DNA of 64,000 bases from the NCBI RefSeq assembly GCF_025140835.1, contig NZ_CP081153.1, forward strand, positions 868,001-932,000, written 5' to 3'. The first letter of the stretch is position 1. Every line of letters begins with the position of its first letter. This document shows positions 16,190 through 26,200 of the stretch, one piece after another. A program made the position numbers and the translations under genes. Source of the stretch: Aliiroseovarius sp. M344. GTDB taxonomy: Bacteria; Pseudomonadota; Alphaproteobacteria; Rhodobacterales; Rhodobacteraceae. The notes beneath the pieces are model-generated. The model was given only the letters and a program-made list of their open reading frames with translations. It did no database searches and had not been told where the DNA came from.

Positions 16190-17014
16190 ATGAGCACCGC
16201 ACAATCCCTTCGTAACCTGCGTGACCGGTTTTCGCCCACCGATCGTATGCCATTGGTGTTTCTGGGTCATGGCAGTCCCATGAATGCCATAGAGGATACG
16301 GAATTCAGCCGGGCGTGGTCGCAGTTGGGACAATCCTTGCCCCGACCCAAGGCGATCCTTATTGTATCAGCCCATTGGATGACGCATGGAACGACGCTTG
16401 TTGATGTCTCGGCGCTGCCTCGCACAATACACGACTTTTATGGCTTTCCAGACGCGCTTTATGAAGAAGACTATCCCGCATTAGGAGCGCCAAAACTGGC
16501 GCGCGAGGTCGTGTCGTTGCTAGCCAGTCACAATGCGAACGAGGACGACACCTGGGGTCTGGATCATGGGGCGTGGACGGTTCTGAAATTCCTCTTCCCT
16601 CAGGCCGACGTTCCAGTGTTTCAGGTCTCAATCGACATGACGCAGGACCTTGGTTATCAGCTTGAGATCGGCAATGCCCTGTCCGAGTTGCGCGATCGAG
16701 GCGTGCTGATCTTGGGCTCTGGCAATGTGGTGCACAACCTTGGCCGGATGCGGTTTGGTGGAGCGCCGCAGGATTTCGCGATTGAATTCGACACGCTGTT
16801 CGCCGACCGGCTGGAGGCCAGAGATTTTGCCGCATTGGCGGACCGACCGGCGCTTGGTTCTTTGCTGGATATGGCGCACCCGTCGGTTGACCACTATCTG
16901 CCAGCGCTGACGATTGCGGGAGCCGCAAACAACAAGGACGCGTTGACTTTCATGACGGACGGCATCGACCTTGGGACAGTCGCGATGCGGTCTTTCATCT
17001 TCCATCCGGCTTAA
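16190..17014 (+). CDS. Class III extradiol dioxygenase, DODA / YgiD type
   Basis: A 274-residue 4,5-DOPA-dioxygenase-like protein. LVFLGHGSPMNAIE near residue 20 and LIVSAHWMTHGTT near 60 supply metal-binding histidines; LDHGAWTVLKFLFPQADVPVFQVS follows at about 124-147. Bacterial members open the ring of catechols such as L-DOPA or related phenols. AAAGGA precedes the ATG. The set LysR / DoxX / DODA-type dioxygenase is a familiar proteobacterial arrangement suggesting induction by aromatic or quinone compounds. The true substrate is not known from sequence. Confidence 0.88.
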   Translation: MSTAQSLRNLRDRFSPTDRMPLVFLGHGSPMNAIEDTEFSRAWSQLGQSLPRPKAILIVSAHWMTHGTTLVDVSALPRTIHDFYGFPDALYEEDYPALGAPKLAREVVSLLASHNANEDDTWGLDHGAWTVLKFLFPQADVPVFQVSIDMTQDLGYQLEIGNALSELRDRGVLILGSGNVVHNLGRMRFGGAPQDFAIEFDTLFADRLEARDFAALADRPALGSLLDMAHPSVDHYLPALTIAGAANNKDALTFMTDGIDLGTVAMRSFIFHPA

Positions 17015-17355
17015 GAAACTCCTGCGCCAGACAATGGGCTGCAGGACCTGATTGTTCCCGCGCTGCGTCAGAATGTGGCCGTGATCAATTTAGGAACCTC
17101 CAGTGCCCGCAATGGCGCCCATTCTAGTCGGCTAATAAGCAAAGGCGTGATCGTGAGCGCAGCAAGTGGCCGAGGAGGTTCATGTCAGTTGGACTCGGGC
17201 GGTGATGTCACTTTCGAAGTGAGAAAAGCTGAATCTCTGGGTGAGGTTTCGCTGGGGAAAAATCCCATCTCCCATAGATTGACGGGGATCAGTGCGTTCG
17301 CCTCAGGAATATGTTCGCCTAGTTATGCCAGCGACTTTCGAAAGAGGAGGGGCAC
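17015..17355. other. Intergenic region before the triple-repeat gene
   Basis: A weak inverted repeat (CCTGCGCC...GGGCTGCAGG, 17021-17045) follows the dioxygenase stop and could act as a terminator, though no T-tract follows. The rest has no supported gene; a 102-codon frame from 17075 overlaps the next gene's start and has no ribosome site. GAGGAGG before 17356 belongs to the next gene. Confidence 0.4.
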
Positions 17356-18009
17356 ATGCGACCTGTGGTTAAGTGCGAGCTAGAACTGGCAATCCGATTG
17401 AGATTTGTTGGTTTGCTTGCGGCAGTTTTGATGTCGCCTACGCAGGTGATTGCACAAGATAGCTGTACTTGGCGGCCTGTGCAAAATGCCGGTATCAACA
17501 GTCATCAGAAGGGTGCGCCATGGTGCCAACCCGGCGAATTCATGACCGCTTTCGACTTGGACGGGGTGAGCAATTACGCACCGCACGACTCTCCGATTGT
17601 CGGGCAGGCGCTGTGTTGCACCAACGGACCCAACAGCGCGTGGACCCGGCTTGATGCATGGCGACCCGTCTGGCAGGCCAATCCACTGATCAGTAGCCAC
17701 CAACTGCCGATGAACGGTTGGTGCGCACAGGGTTCGTTCATCGTGGCCATCGACTTCGACGGTCCACGAAACATCTCAGCGTATGATTCACCCGTCGTGG
17801 GTGCTGTTTTATGCGCGTATCGCTCTCCAACGGGCGGTTCTGCTGCCCGAGTCTTTCCGGTCGAGAGTGCTGGGTACAATAGTCACCAACCCTTTGGCCG
17901 TTGGTGCCCCGAAGGATGGTATCTGACAGCTTTCGATCAGGACAGTCGGCCGGGCTATTCGCCACATGACAGCCCCGTTATTGGGCAAGCCCAATGCGCT
18001 GCACCATAG
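17356..18009 (+). CDS. Secreted protein with three tandem cysteine-containing repeats
   Basis: A 217-residue protein with an N-terminal signal-like helix (FVGLLAAVLMSPTQVIA, probable cleavage before QDSC near residue 34). Three repeats follow at about 48-88, 113-153 and 175-214. Each has the pattern (N/S)SHQ...WC..G.(F/Y)(M/I/L)(T/V)A(F/I)D.D....(Y/S)..(H/Y)DSP(I/V)(V/I)G.(A/V).C. Each repeat keeps one early and one late Cys, which would pair as a disulfide outside the cytoplasm. The start follows GAGGAGG. No family was recognised with confidence. A pentapeptide membrane protein follows after 56 bases and may be co-transcribed. Confidence 0.75.
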   Translation: MRPVVKCELELAIRLRFVGLLAAVLMSPTQVIAQDSCTWRPVQNAGINSHQKGAPWCQPGEFMTAFDLDGVSNYAPHDSPIVGQALCCTNGPNSAWTRLDAWRPVWQANPLISSHQLPMNGWCAQGSFIVAIDFDGPRNISAYDSPVVGAVLCAYRSPTGGSAARVFPVESAGYNSHQPFGRWCPEGWYLTAFDQDSRPGYSPHDSPVIGQAQCAAP

Positions 18010-18065
18010 CCATCGGCTTGCCATAGCAAGGCACCCGGACCAACCGGATCCGGTCATGGGAATGG

Positions 18066-20222
18066 ATGAACGGAACGGGAGACCACCTGATGGAACCACT
18101 TGATCATGCCAAGGCTCTGACCACAATCGTGCGCACCGCTTGGACAGGCGTGACAGCAGCAAGTCTGTATGTCTGGCTTACCTTGGCGTCGCTCAAAGAT
18201 GTAGACCTGTTCGTGCCTTACCGTACGTTCAGTTTGCCAGTGGTTGGCACCGGGATCGATCCGCGCGGTTTTTTCGTCTTCGCACCATTGCTGCTGCTGG
18301 CGGCGTATTTCTATTTCCACCTGATGCTGACGCGGTTGTTCGGATGCTATCATGCCCTGCTAGAGCAACATGAGGCGAGCAAGGGCACAGACACGCCACA
18401 CATACTGGAATCGCTGGTCCCACCGTGGTTTCTGACGGTCCTGACTGATCCGGAAAGTAGCGATATCGAGGGTGAAAAACGGCTCGATTTTCACCCAGTC
18501 GCCTTTCATTTGGCTTGGTTCTTTGCCTATGCCTTCACACCATTGACGGTCTTTGCTCTAAGCTTTCGCTATTTGCGAGCGCATGACGCGTTTTTGACGT
18601 TTGCACACACTTTACTGACCACCATTATAGTTGTGGCGGCGGCCTTGTTCTGGCTGAAGCGCTGTGATTTCTGTCCAGGCGAAAGGGGCGCGCCTGATGA
18701 AAAGGCCCCACCTATTGCGGCCAAACAGGCGGCCGCTGCACAGGCGGCTGTTATTGCCACGCTTTTTGGAACGGTGTGCCTGTATCTTTTTTCTCAGGCT
18801 TTTATTGCGTCCGGTTTCAGACCGTACCATCCATTAGTTTTTCTGTCGCCCAATGCCCAGCTTTACCGGGCTGAACTCAGCAAACGGCCAGCTGGTTGGG
18901 ACGAAATCCGGTGGATACAACTTCAGGACTTTTATGAAGAATGGGAGAAGTGCACCAAGGACGAGATAACGCTCGGCCGTGCTGGCGAAAGGGTCAACCG
19001 TGAAATCATTTTGGCCAGACTTGCCAAAAGGGATGCCGATTGCAACCAGGCAATTTTGTCGCGCCAGCCCGAGAACTCTATCCAAGATCTTCAAAGCGAA
19101 TTGGCCCTGAGATTGGATATCTCTATAGGCGCTCAACTTGGCCGTATTCCCGCACCTGGCGACAAGGACGATGCCCTGAATACCAATCTGGTTTATTGCA
19201 AGAATGAGAATGAGGAAGTTCTTGTAGGCAAACCTCGCGATTTGCGGCATGCCTTCCTGATGGAAGCGCATCTGGTCGGCGCTAACCTCGATTGCGTAGA
19301 TCTAGCCGGTGCAGACTTGCGCCGCGCAAGAATGGATCTGGCGAGTTTGTGGGGCGCAAACCTAACGGGTGCAGATTTGAAAGGGGCTTGGCTTTCCGGG
19401 GCAAGGTTAAAGGGTGCATTGCTGAAGAGCGCAATTCTTTCTGATTTGCGCACGCACTCTGCGGCCATATTCGAATCCGCCGTTATCTCCGGGACCAGCT
19501 TCGAAAGAGCATTGATCCACCAGTCTGATTTCTCCGGAGGCGCATCATTGGACGAGGTATCATTTTCGAATGCTCGAATGAACGGTTCGAAATTCTCGGG
19601 CGCAAATTTAACAAATGTCAGTTTTGAAAACGCGTCCCTTGTTGGGGCTGAATTCGTTTCTGTTGAAGCGCAGGGCGTAAACTTTTCCACAACTAACCTG
19701 CGAGGTGCAAAAATCTCGGGTACGTTGGAAGCTGCGGATTTCAGCACCGCCAAGCTGGCCGGGGCTGATCTGACCTGGGCCACGATCAAGGACGGTGTAA
19801 TTGCTTCAACAGAGTTATCCGGAACCGTGCTGGATTATGTAGATCTAGACGGGTCGGCTTTGCGCGATCTGGACATGACCGCGCTCGACCATGTGCCACA
19901 AGATTTTTCGGATCAGCTGGCAAAGGCGTTCGGCGATGGATCGGTTGAGCTTCCAGAGGATATCGATCGACCTGCCCATTGGTGTGAGAAGGCGCTGACA
20001 CCCGTTCAATTCTATGGAGTCTGGCAAGGGTGGAGAAAGGCTCGGGGTATGTCCTCTCTGTCGGTAATGAATGCACACCGGTGGATATATGTATCCCATT
20101 CGAACGGAACCAGACGATATCCAGAAATCCCTTTGGAGGCTCCGCTGCCGCAAGGTTGCCCGGCTAAGGCGGTTGAACAAAACGGGCGAGCAGGGGAAAG
20201 CAGGGTAGAGGTCAGCAATTAA
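18066..20222 (+). CDS. Membrane-anchored pentapeptide-repeat protein
   Basis: About 718 residues. The N-terminal 260 carry about five membrane segments (near residues 15-40, 65-85, 140-165, 170-192 and 230-255). A soluble linker of about 140 residues follows, then a long run of pentapeptide A(D/N)LXX repeats from about 400 to 600 (for example ANLTGADLKGAWLSGARLKGA), which form a right-handed quadrilateral beta-helix. The C-terminal 100 residues are non-repetitive. An alternative ATG at 18090 has GGGAG at good spacing and may be the true start. Such multi-pass pentapeptide proteins are poorly studied. Confidence 0.82.
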   Translation: MNGTGDHLMEPLDHAKALTTIVRTAWTGVTAASLYVWLTLASLKDVDLFVPYRTFSLPVVGTGIDPRGFFVFAPLLLLAAYFYFHLMLTRLFGCYHALLEQHEASKGTDTPHILESLVPPWFLTVLTDPESSDIEGEKRLDFHPVAFHLAWFFAYAFTPLTVFALSFRYLRAHDAFLTFAHTLLTTIIVVAAALFWLKRCDFCPGERGAPDEKAPPIAAKQAAAAQAAVIATLFGTVCLYLFSQAFIASGFRPYHPLVFLSPNAQLYRAELSKRPAGWDEIRWIQLQDFYEEWEKCTKDEITLGRAGERVNREIILARLAKRDADCNQAILSRQPENSIQDLQSELALRLDISIGAQLGRIPAPGDKDDALNTNLVYCKNENEEVLVGKPRDLRHAFLMEAHLVGANLDCVDLAGADLRRARMDLASLWGANLTGADLKGAWLSGARLKGALLKSAILSDLRTHSAAIFESAVISGTSFERALIHQSDFSGGASLDEVSFSNARMNGSKFSGANLTNVSFENASLVGAEFVSVEAQGVNFSTTNLRGAKISGTLEAADFSTAKLAGADLTWATIKDGVIASTELSGTVLDYVDLDGSALRDLDMTALDHVPQDFSDQLAKAFGDGSVELPEDIDRPAHWCEKALTPVQFYGVWQGWRKARGMSSLSVMNAHRWIYVSHSNGTRRYPEIPLEAPLPQGCPAKAVEQNGRAGESRVEVSN

Positions 20223-20377
20223 AGAAATACGGGAAAGTTGGCCCAAGCCAGCTTCTTTCCCTCAGTACAGAAATGTAAACCAATCGGGCAGGGCCAAGTT
20301 GTTTTACTGTTGTATGGTGGTGCGTCGCTCCGGCCCAAACTTCATAACCCGCGCCAACTCTTCCGCGACCCGGGTAG

Positions 20378-23068
20378 TTACCATTTGGCCTTCCAATCCA
20401 CACACGGTTTGCCACTATTTAGCCGATACGCAATAGACTGCAGAATAACGGCGTTCGTATTGATATCGCTGTATGCTTGGTCTGTTTCGCCGGTGACCGA
20501 GAAAACCCCCGGATTGAATCCCAGCACACTGGACATTGCTTTTTCGCGGATATGCCCAATCAGTAGATCGTTGTATTCGCTGGGTCTGTAGGCGCTCCAA
20601 AGGAAAGCGCCCTTGCTATTTAGCATGTCAACAGCTCGAATGAATCCCTTCGTCTTGAAACGTGGGGACGGGTCGAGTGTTTCAACCGTCCAATGCCCCC
20701 GATCCTCCCCGATCTGAAACCCCTGGTACACGAACCAGGGTTCACGGTTGATCGGACCCTCCGAAACGCAGACCAGTTTTCCGGTTGCTTGATACTCCTC
20801 AACCTGAGCCGCGAAAAGCGCTTCCGAGGCGGCGATTACCAGGTCGGAAGCCCCCAGTTCTATGGCCTCGAGCAGGTGTGGTTCCGCCCCGATCGGCCCA
20901 AACTCAGCAACGTCGTGAAGGATGTGGACGCCTCGGTCGAAGGGCGAGCCGGGCTCAGGTTCAGAATAGGGCGAAACAACAGGGTAACCCCAAAGACCAA
21001 AGGCACGTGCAATGTATCCCGCGTAATTTGATCGATACGAAGATACCAAGCGTCCCCCCCGCACGGTCAGAGGGGTGCCATTCCGGATGGTTTCAATTAG
21101 GTCCCAATTGCTTAGTATGCCCGCAATCCCGAGGTCCTTTTGGGCGTATTTCTGAAGCAAATGCAGCGAAACGAGTAGCCTTGCTGTATCGCTGGCATTG
21201 TAATCGTTGTCGCCGGAAGCTTTGCCGTTGGTTGATGCCAAACCTTTAGGAAGACGCAATCCGTCGAAAATTCCTGTGGCCAACCCGCCAAGAACCGCGC
21301 CTATTCGCTCGGCGAACTCGGCGTTGCTCAAAAGTCCAGTGCTATGTGCACTAAGGATAGCGAGTATCAGCGAACCAGTGTCCCACATTGTACTGAAGTT
21401 ATAGGATTGGACCTTGTCGTCTTCGAGCCAGGCTGTCGCGGGCACCAAGCCGGTATCAGGGTTCGTCAGTTGCTCGAAATACGACCAGGCTGACTTAGCG
21501 TCGTCCATCAAAATATCGCGCTCAGCAGAGCTCACTTCGTCCGCGTATGGCCGGGCGGGCCATCGCTGCGCAAAACGCAGTAACCTTGCCTGTTCGCTCT
21601 TGACGGAAACGCTCGCATGGTACTGCTTGATGTTGAGAAGGCTGAATTGATCAGGTTTTCCAAGCGCGACAATTTCCTTAACCAGTTCATTCGCATCATC
21701 TGACGCACTGTATGCCGTCGCCTTAACAAGCAGCACGACATCTTCAGTGGGCGACGCGACTTCATCAATTCGCCCGCGCAACGTCTGCGCCGGAAGAATG
21801 GAATGCGACCCGGCGAGCACCACAGATGTGGTCATCCGCAGCGCGCCACTCTCGTCATATCCCAAGACGTGCTCTTTCCCCGGCGACATATTCAAAACGA
21901 TTTCGAACCCAGCGTGTTCATACATGTTGGAAGTAGGCGTGGTTTCGTCTTTCACCGCTGCACATGAAATCGGTTCTATGGTGCGGGGTTTCGTGTCTGC
22001 TGCTATGGCTTCAAAGGCGAAGGACCTCGCCTCTTTCCAAGTGTCAGCGCTTGTTGTCGAAACCTGGAAACACTTGTGTGACTGACCCTCGCCGGCCGCT
22101 GCAGAAGTGGCATCAGATTTCTCTGGGGCGAGATCGAAAGCCCCCTTGATCACGGAGAACGGAACACCCGCTGCGGTCAGTTTCGCCGCGAGTCCGTCAG
22201 CTTCAGCGTCGGAACCATCTGCTTGGATGCAGAGAACCAAATTGCGAGAGAAGACGTCACCAGATCTGAACCGCAACTCTGATGGCAGGATAAGATAGTT
22301 GCGGTTGGAGATCAGATTGCGGCGAATTGTGTCTCCGAGGATAGCGCCTTGGTTGAACAGCTCTTCCTCTCCTTGCGGACCATCACTGGGAAACTTGGCG
22401 GCAAGAACGATCGGACCGTCACTGGATGTCGCCGTCGCGAGAGTTGCGGCGATATCCTCGCTTGTTGCGGACGGCGGTAAACGCCATCCGCCGTTGATTT
22501 GCTGAGTGCCGTCGCTGTTGCGCCAGATCTCAGGTGCCATTCCAGTCTCCGGAAGCAAGATGGTACTTAAGACGCCCGCAGACCGCAGTCCCTCTATGAT
22601 TGGTTTCTCGCCATTCGGGAGGCGGGACACAATCGTCTGTGGAATGGCTTTTGGCGACCAATTGTCTAATGCTGCAGCAAGGGATTGCGTGAACCGATTT
22701 CGTGCTTCGCTTGCGGATCGCATGCGCAGATAAGGATGTTGTGAAGCAAGGTCCGGCAGATCAAGGGCCAAATCGATCAAGCCCGGATAGTCCGAGGTCA
22801 TAGTCGAAAAAAAGCGCATCAAGTCGGTGTTTGCGTCTTTCTTATCCCATTCCTCGCGGTCGAATTTGACCACGATGCTTACCGGAACATTCTGCGAAAT
22901 AATTGGATCAAGGTATGCGAATAGGTCGGACGACGAGGTGCTTGGAGTCACGCCATCGACAAGAAGAATGCATGGCGCGGTACTGGCCCCTTGTGCCGCC
23001 TGCAAAGTAGGGAAAGTCGCTGCTGCTCCGCTCAAAACAACGCGGGAAAGAAATGTACGACGATCCAT
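20378..23068 (-). CDS. Tat-exported DUF3131 domain protein
   Basis: About 896 residues. A twin-arginine signal starts at residue 2 (DRRTFLSRVVLSGAAATFP). The first 350 residues form an exported domain with polysaccharide-deacetylase-like flavour (CILLVDGVTP, LDLPDLASQHPYL), but no TFDDG motif. The C-terminal 390 residues match DUF3131: AWSYFEQLTNPDTGLVPATAW, SYNFSTMWDTGSLILAILSA, NDYNASDTARLLVSL and AYSDINTNAVILQSIAY, an alpha-helical barrel related to glucan-acting glycoside hydrolases. The start was placed at 23068 after GAGG. It is divergent from the GH18-like/NodB/GT2 fusion, suggesting joint work on one exopolysaccharide. Confidence 0.8.
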   Translation of the reverse strand: MDRRTFLSRVVLSGAAATFPTLQAAQGASTAPCILLVDGVTPSTSSSDLFAYLDPIISQNVPVSIVVKFDREEWDKKDANTDLMRFFSTMTSDYPGLIDLALDLPDLASQHPYLRMRSASEARNRFTQSLAAALDNWSPKAIPQTIVSRLPNGEKPIIEGLRSAGVLSTILLPETGMAPEIWRNSDGTQQINGGWRLPPSATSEDIAATLATATSSDGPIVLAAKFPSDGPQGEEELFNQGAILGDTIRRNLISNRNYLILPSELRFRSGDVFSRNLVLCIQADGSDAEADGLAAKLTAAGVPFSVIKGAFDLAPEKSDATSAAAGEGQSHKCFQVSTTSADTWKEARSFAFEAIAADTKPRTIEPISCAAVKDETTPTSNMYEHAGFEIVLNMSPGKEHVLGYDESGALRMTTSVVLAGSHSILPAQTLRGRIDEVASPTEDVVLLVKATAYSASDDANELVKEIVALGKPDQFSLLNIKQYHASVSVKSEQARLLRFAQRWPARPYADEVSSAERDILMDDAKSAWSYFEQLTNPDTGLVPATAWLEDDKVQSYNFSTMWDTGSLILAILSAHSTGLLSNAEFAERIGAVLGGLATGIFDGLRLPKGLASTNGKASGDNDYNASDTARLLVSLHLLQKYAQKDLGIAGILSNWDLIETIRNGTPLTVRGGRLVSSYRSNYAGYIARAFGLWGYPVVSPYSEPEPGSPFDRGVHILHDVAEFGPIGAEPHLLEAIELGASDLVIAASEALFAAQVEEYQATGKLVCVSEGPINREPWFVYQGFQIGEDRGHWTVETLDPSPRFKTKGFIRAVDMLNSKGAFLWSAYRPSEYNDLLIGHIREKAMSSVLGFNPGVFSVTGETDQAYSDINTNAVILQSIAYRLNSGKPCVDWKAKW

Positions 23069-23246
23069 CATCTCACCTCGATTAAACTGCCCAGTTGAGC
23101 ATCGCAGCTTTGCGCGTGGCGGCCAACAACCAAGACGCCGCACCTTGACGGCCTGCGACCATATACGCATTTCGTCAACATCGCGACTGTGCCATTCTAT
23201 CCGTGAGACTGAAAACGCGAAATCGGCGCGACCCAGGGAACCAAAC

Positions 23247-26200
23247 TTGAAAAACACCAAAGAAACAAAGGGTGGATCTTCGAACAAGCCAATATTCTTC
23301 GATCCCACATCGCACCGGCTTGTGTTCTTTAGTGTTTTTTCAATTGTGTTCCTGATCTTCGGCTTAGTTTGGTTTGCCCTGTTTTTTGTTCACCTGCTCG
23401 GTTCAGAACTTCCACTGTTTTCTGCAGAAACCACCTCAACATCTATTGAAGGCGCCCCAAGTGATTATTCCCAGTTGTCGCCTGACTGGCAGGGTCAAAC
23501 AGAAACCTCAGCACCGAGTACGCAGGGGGCAATAAATTGGACGGATACGATAAATGACAGCGCGTCGCCAAATGTTGAAGTTGCGCAGCAACGTGATATC
23601 CAGAAGACCATCGTACATGCGTTCATTCCCCATTGGTCTATCGCTGGAATGGTGGAAACGCGTGCTAACATTGCAGCGGTTGATGTGCTGCTGCCGGAAT
23701 GGTTTTCACTTGACCACCAATCCGGCGAAATAACAGCACTTCCAGCCGCCCAACGCGACAAGCTTCGAGACGTTTGGTTGCAACAAAGAGAACACGTCAA
23801 ACTTATTCCTGTTCTCACATCGGGTTTAAACCAAAGCGATGAGGGCGTGCAGTGGTTGACCTCTGCAAAACAAAGAAACGAACTCATCAAATCCCTATCG
23901 TCGCTCATGAACGAGAAGGAGTTTGATGGCCTTTGCCTCGACTTCGCGGGTGCCGGCGCAATACGAGCCGAGGAAATCGCCGCGTTTTTGTTGGCAGTGA
24001 AAGCCGAGTTTCATCGGTGGGGAAAAGAAAGCTGCATTGTCGCTGAGATCGACGACGCGCTTTTGATGCATCCGAAAGCTGCGGATCTGGCCGACCGCTT
24101 GGTCGTACTTGCATTTCAGGAGCCGGGACCATTCAGCGGACCAACGCCCCTTGCGCCTCTGGATTGGTACGAGGAAAAGCTTTCGGTGCTGCTGGACAGC
24201 ATCCCGGCAGAAAAGCTGGTTATAGCGCTTGGCAACTTTGGAATGGATTGGGTTAGCGGAATGCCCAACCCTGAATATTTGACCTTTTTCGATATCACGG
24301 AGGCAGTCGACAGAAACAAGGGCTCCATAGGAATGGACCGTGAAAGCCTAAACTCAGAGGCGTCGTTTTCGGATGCTCAGGGTCGTCGGCACCAAATCTG
24401 GTTTTTGGATGCGTTGAGCGCCCATAATCAATTGGCTCGAACCCCGCTGGATCGGATTGGTGGGGTGGCAATTTGGCCAGTAACCGGGGGCGACCCCGGG
24501 ATCTGGGAGCTTCTTTCCCCCGGGTTCCCTGAGCTAAATACTGCCTCCAGTTTATTGCAGAAAATCGGACAAGCCTCGCATGTCAGATACACCGGGCAAG
24601 GGCCTCTGCTCACGGTTCAGAACCCAGCCACGCCCGGTCGAAGGATATTGGCGAAAGATCCAGAAGGCGGCCTTATCACCGATGCGAATTACTTGGAACT
24701 TCCTCGCGCTTTTACGGTCTCCTTGAGTGGAGCGTTGCCGAAAAACTCTGCCGTTCTTACCTTCGACGATGGCCCTAATAAAAAATACACGCCGAAAATA
24801 TTGGATATTCTAAAGGAATATAACGTTCCGGCAGTATTCTTTGTCGTTGGCAACCGCGTGCAGATTTCTCCTGGGATTGCCCGGCGTATAGTCGAAGAAG
24901 GGCATGAACTGGGCGTTCATACCTACACCCACCCCAACGTTGCCGATATCTCTGACCTGCGTCTCAAGCTGGAACTCCATGCTTCGCAGGAGCTTATCGA
25001 AAGTGTTTCGGGACTGAACACCAACCTGTTCCGCGCACCATATGGGTTCGATGAAAACCCGGAAACACCTAAAGAAGCCAGCGTTCTAAGCCTGCTGACC
25101 AACGAACGTTATGTCGTGGTTGGCATTGAGATTGACTCGACAGACTGGACACGCCCGGGTGCAGACAAGATCGTAGAGACCGTCACCTCTCTGGTGCAGT
25201 CAGGGCAGGGCAACGTGATCCTGTTCCATGATGCAGGCGGGGATCGGGAACAAACGGTCTTGGCATTGCCGAAGATTATCGAAGCGCTTGACGGGATGGG
25301 GGTATCAATTGTTCCTCTATCCAGCGTGACCGGGCAGGGCGCAGGCTTTCAGTCGGGTGAAGTGGCGCAGGCTCAAGATCAGATCAGTACCTACTCTTTT
25401 TGGTTTATCCGGTCTCTGAAAACGGCCATAACGGCGGTTTTCTTTTTCTTGATAACAGTTGGTATTGTTCGTTCGCTGGCGGTTTTGGTGCTTGCGTTGA
25501 TTAAGGAACGGCGCGTGCATAAAAGCGGCGATGCGAAATTGCCCGTCACAGTTTTGATCCCGGCGTATTGCGAAGAAACTGTCATCACCAAATCCGTGAC
25601 ATCGGTCCTTCAATCAACTTACCCAATCGAACAGGTCATCGTCATTGATGATGGTTCAACCGACGAGACCGCAAAGGTAGTGGTTGAGCATTTCGGGTCC
25701 GATCCGCGCGTCCGATTGGTCCGTCAAAGAAATCAGGGTAAAGCAGAGGCGCTCAATCACGGGATAGGCCTGATTGATACGCCCGTTTTTGTCGCCATCG
25801 ATGCCGATACTATCATTGCGCCGGACGCAATTGGCCAATTGGTCAAGCATTTCAATGATGCGAAAGTTGGGGCAGTGGCAGGCAATGTCAAAGTCGGGAA
25901 CCGTCGGAACCTGCTGACACGTCTGCAGGCGATCGAATACATTACGGCGCAGAACCTAGACCGTCGGGCGTTCGAAGTTCTTAACGGCATTATGGTTGTT
26001 CCCGGTTCGATCGGTGCCTGGCGAACTGACGCGGTAAAGGTTTCTGGCGGCTACACGACGCAGACCCTTGTTGAGGACGCCGACCTGACGGTTTCCATTA
26101 TTCGGAATGGCTATCAAGTTGTTTTCGAACCGAAGGCGCACGCCTTTACCGAAGCCCCAGAGACGATCCCGCAGTGGATGCGACAGCGGTTGCGCTGGCA

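Noticed and set aside
22827..23246. N-terminal extension of the glycosyltransferase fusion (open frame from 22827)
   Set aside because: It runs antisense through the start of the DUF3131 gene, is basic and low in hydrophobic order, and the TTG at 23247 with a ribosome site gives a natural start.
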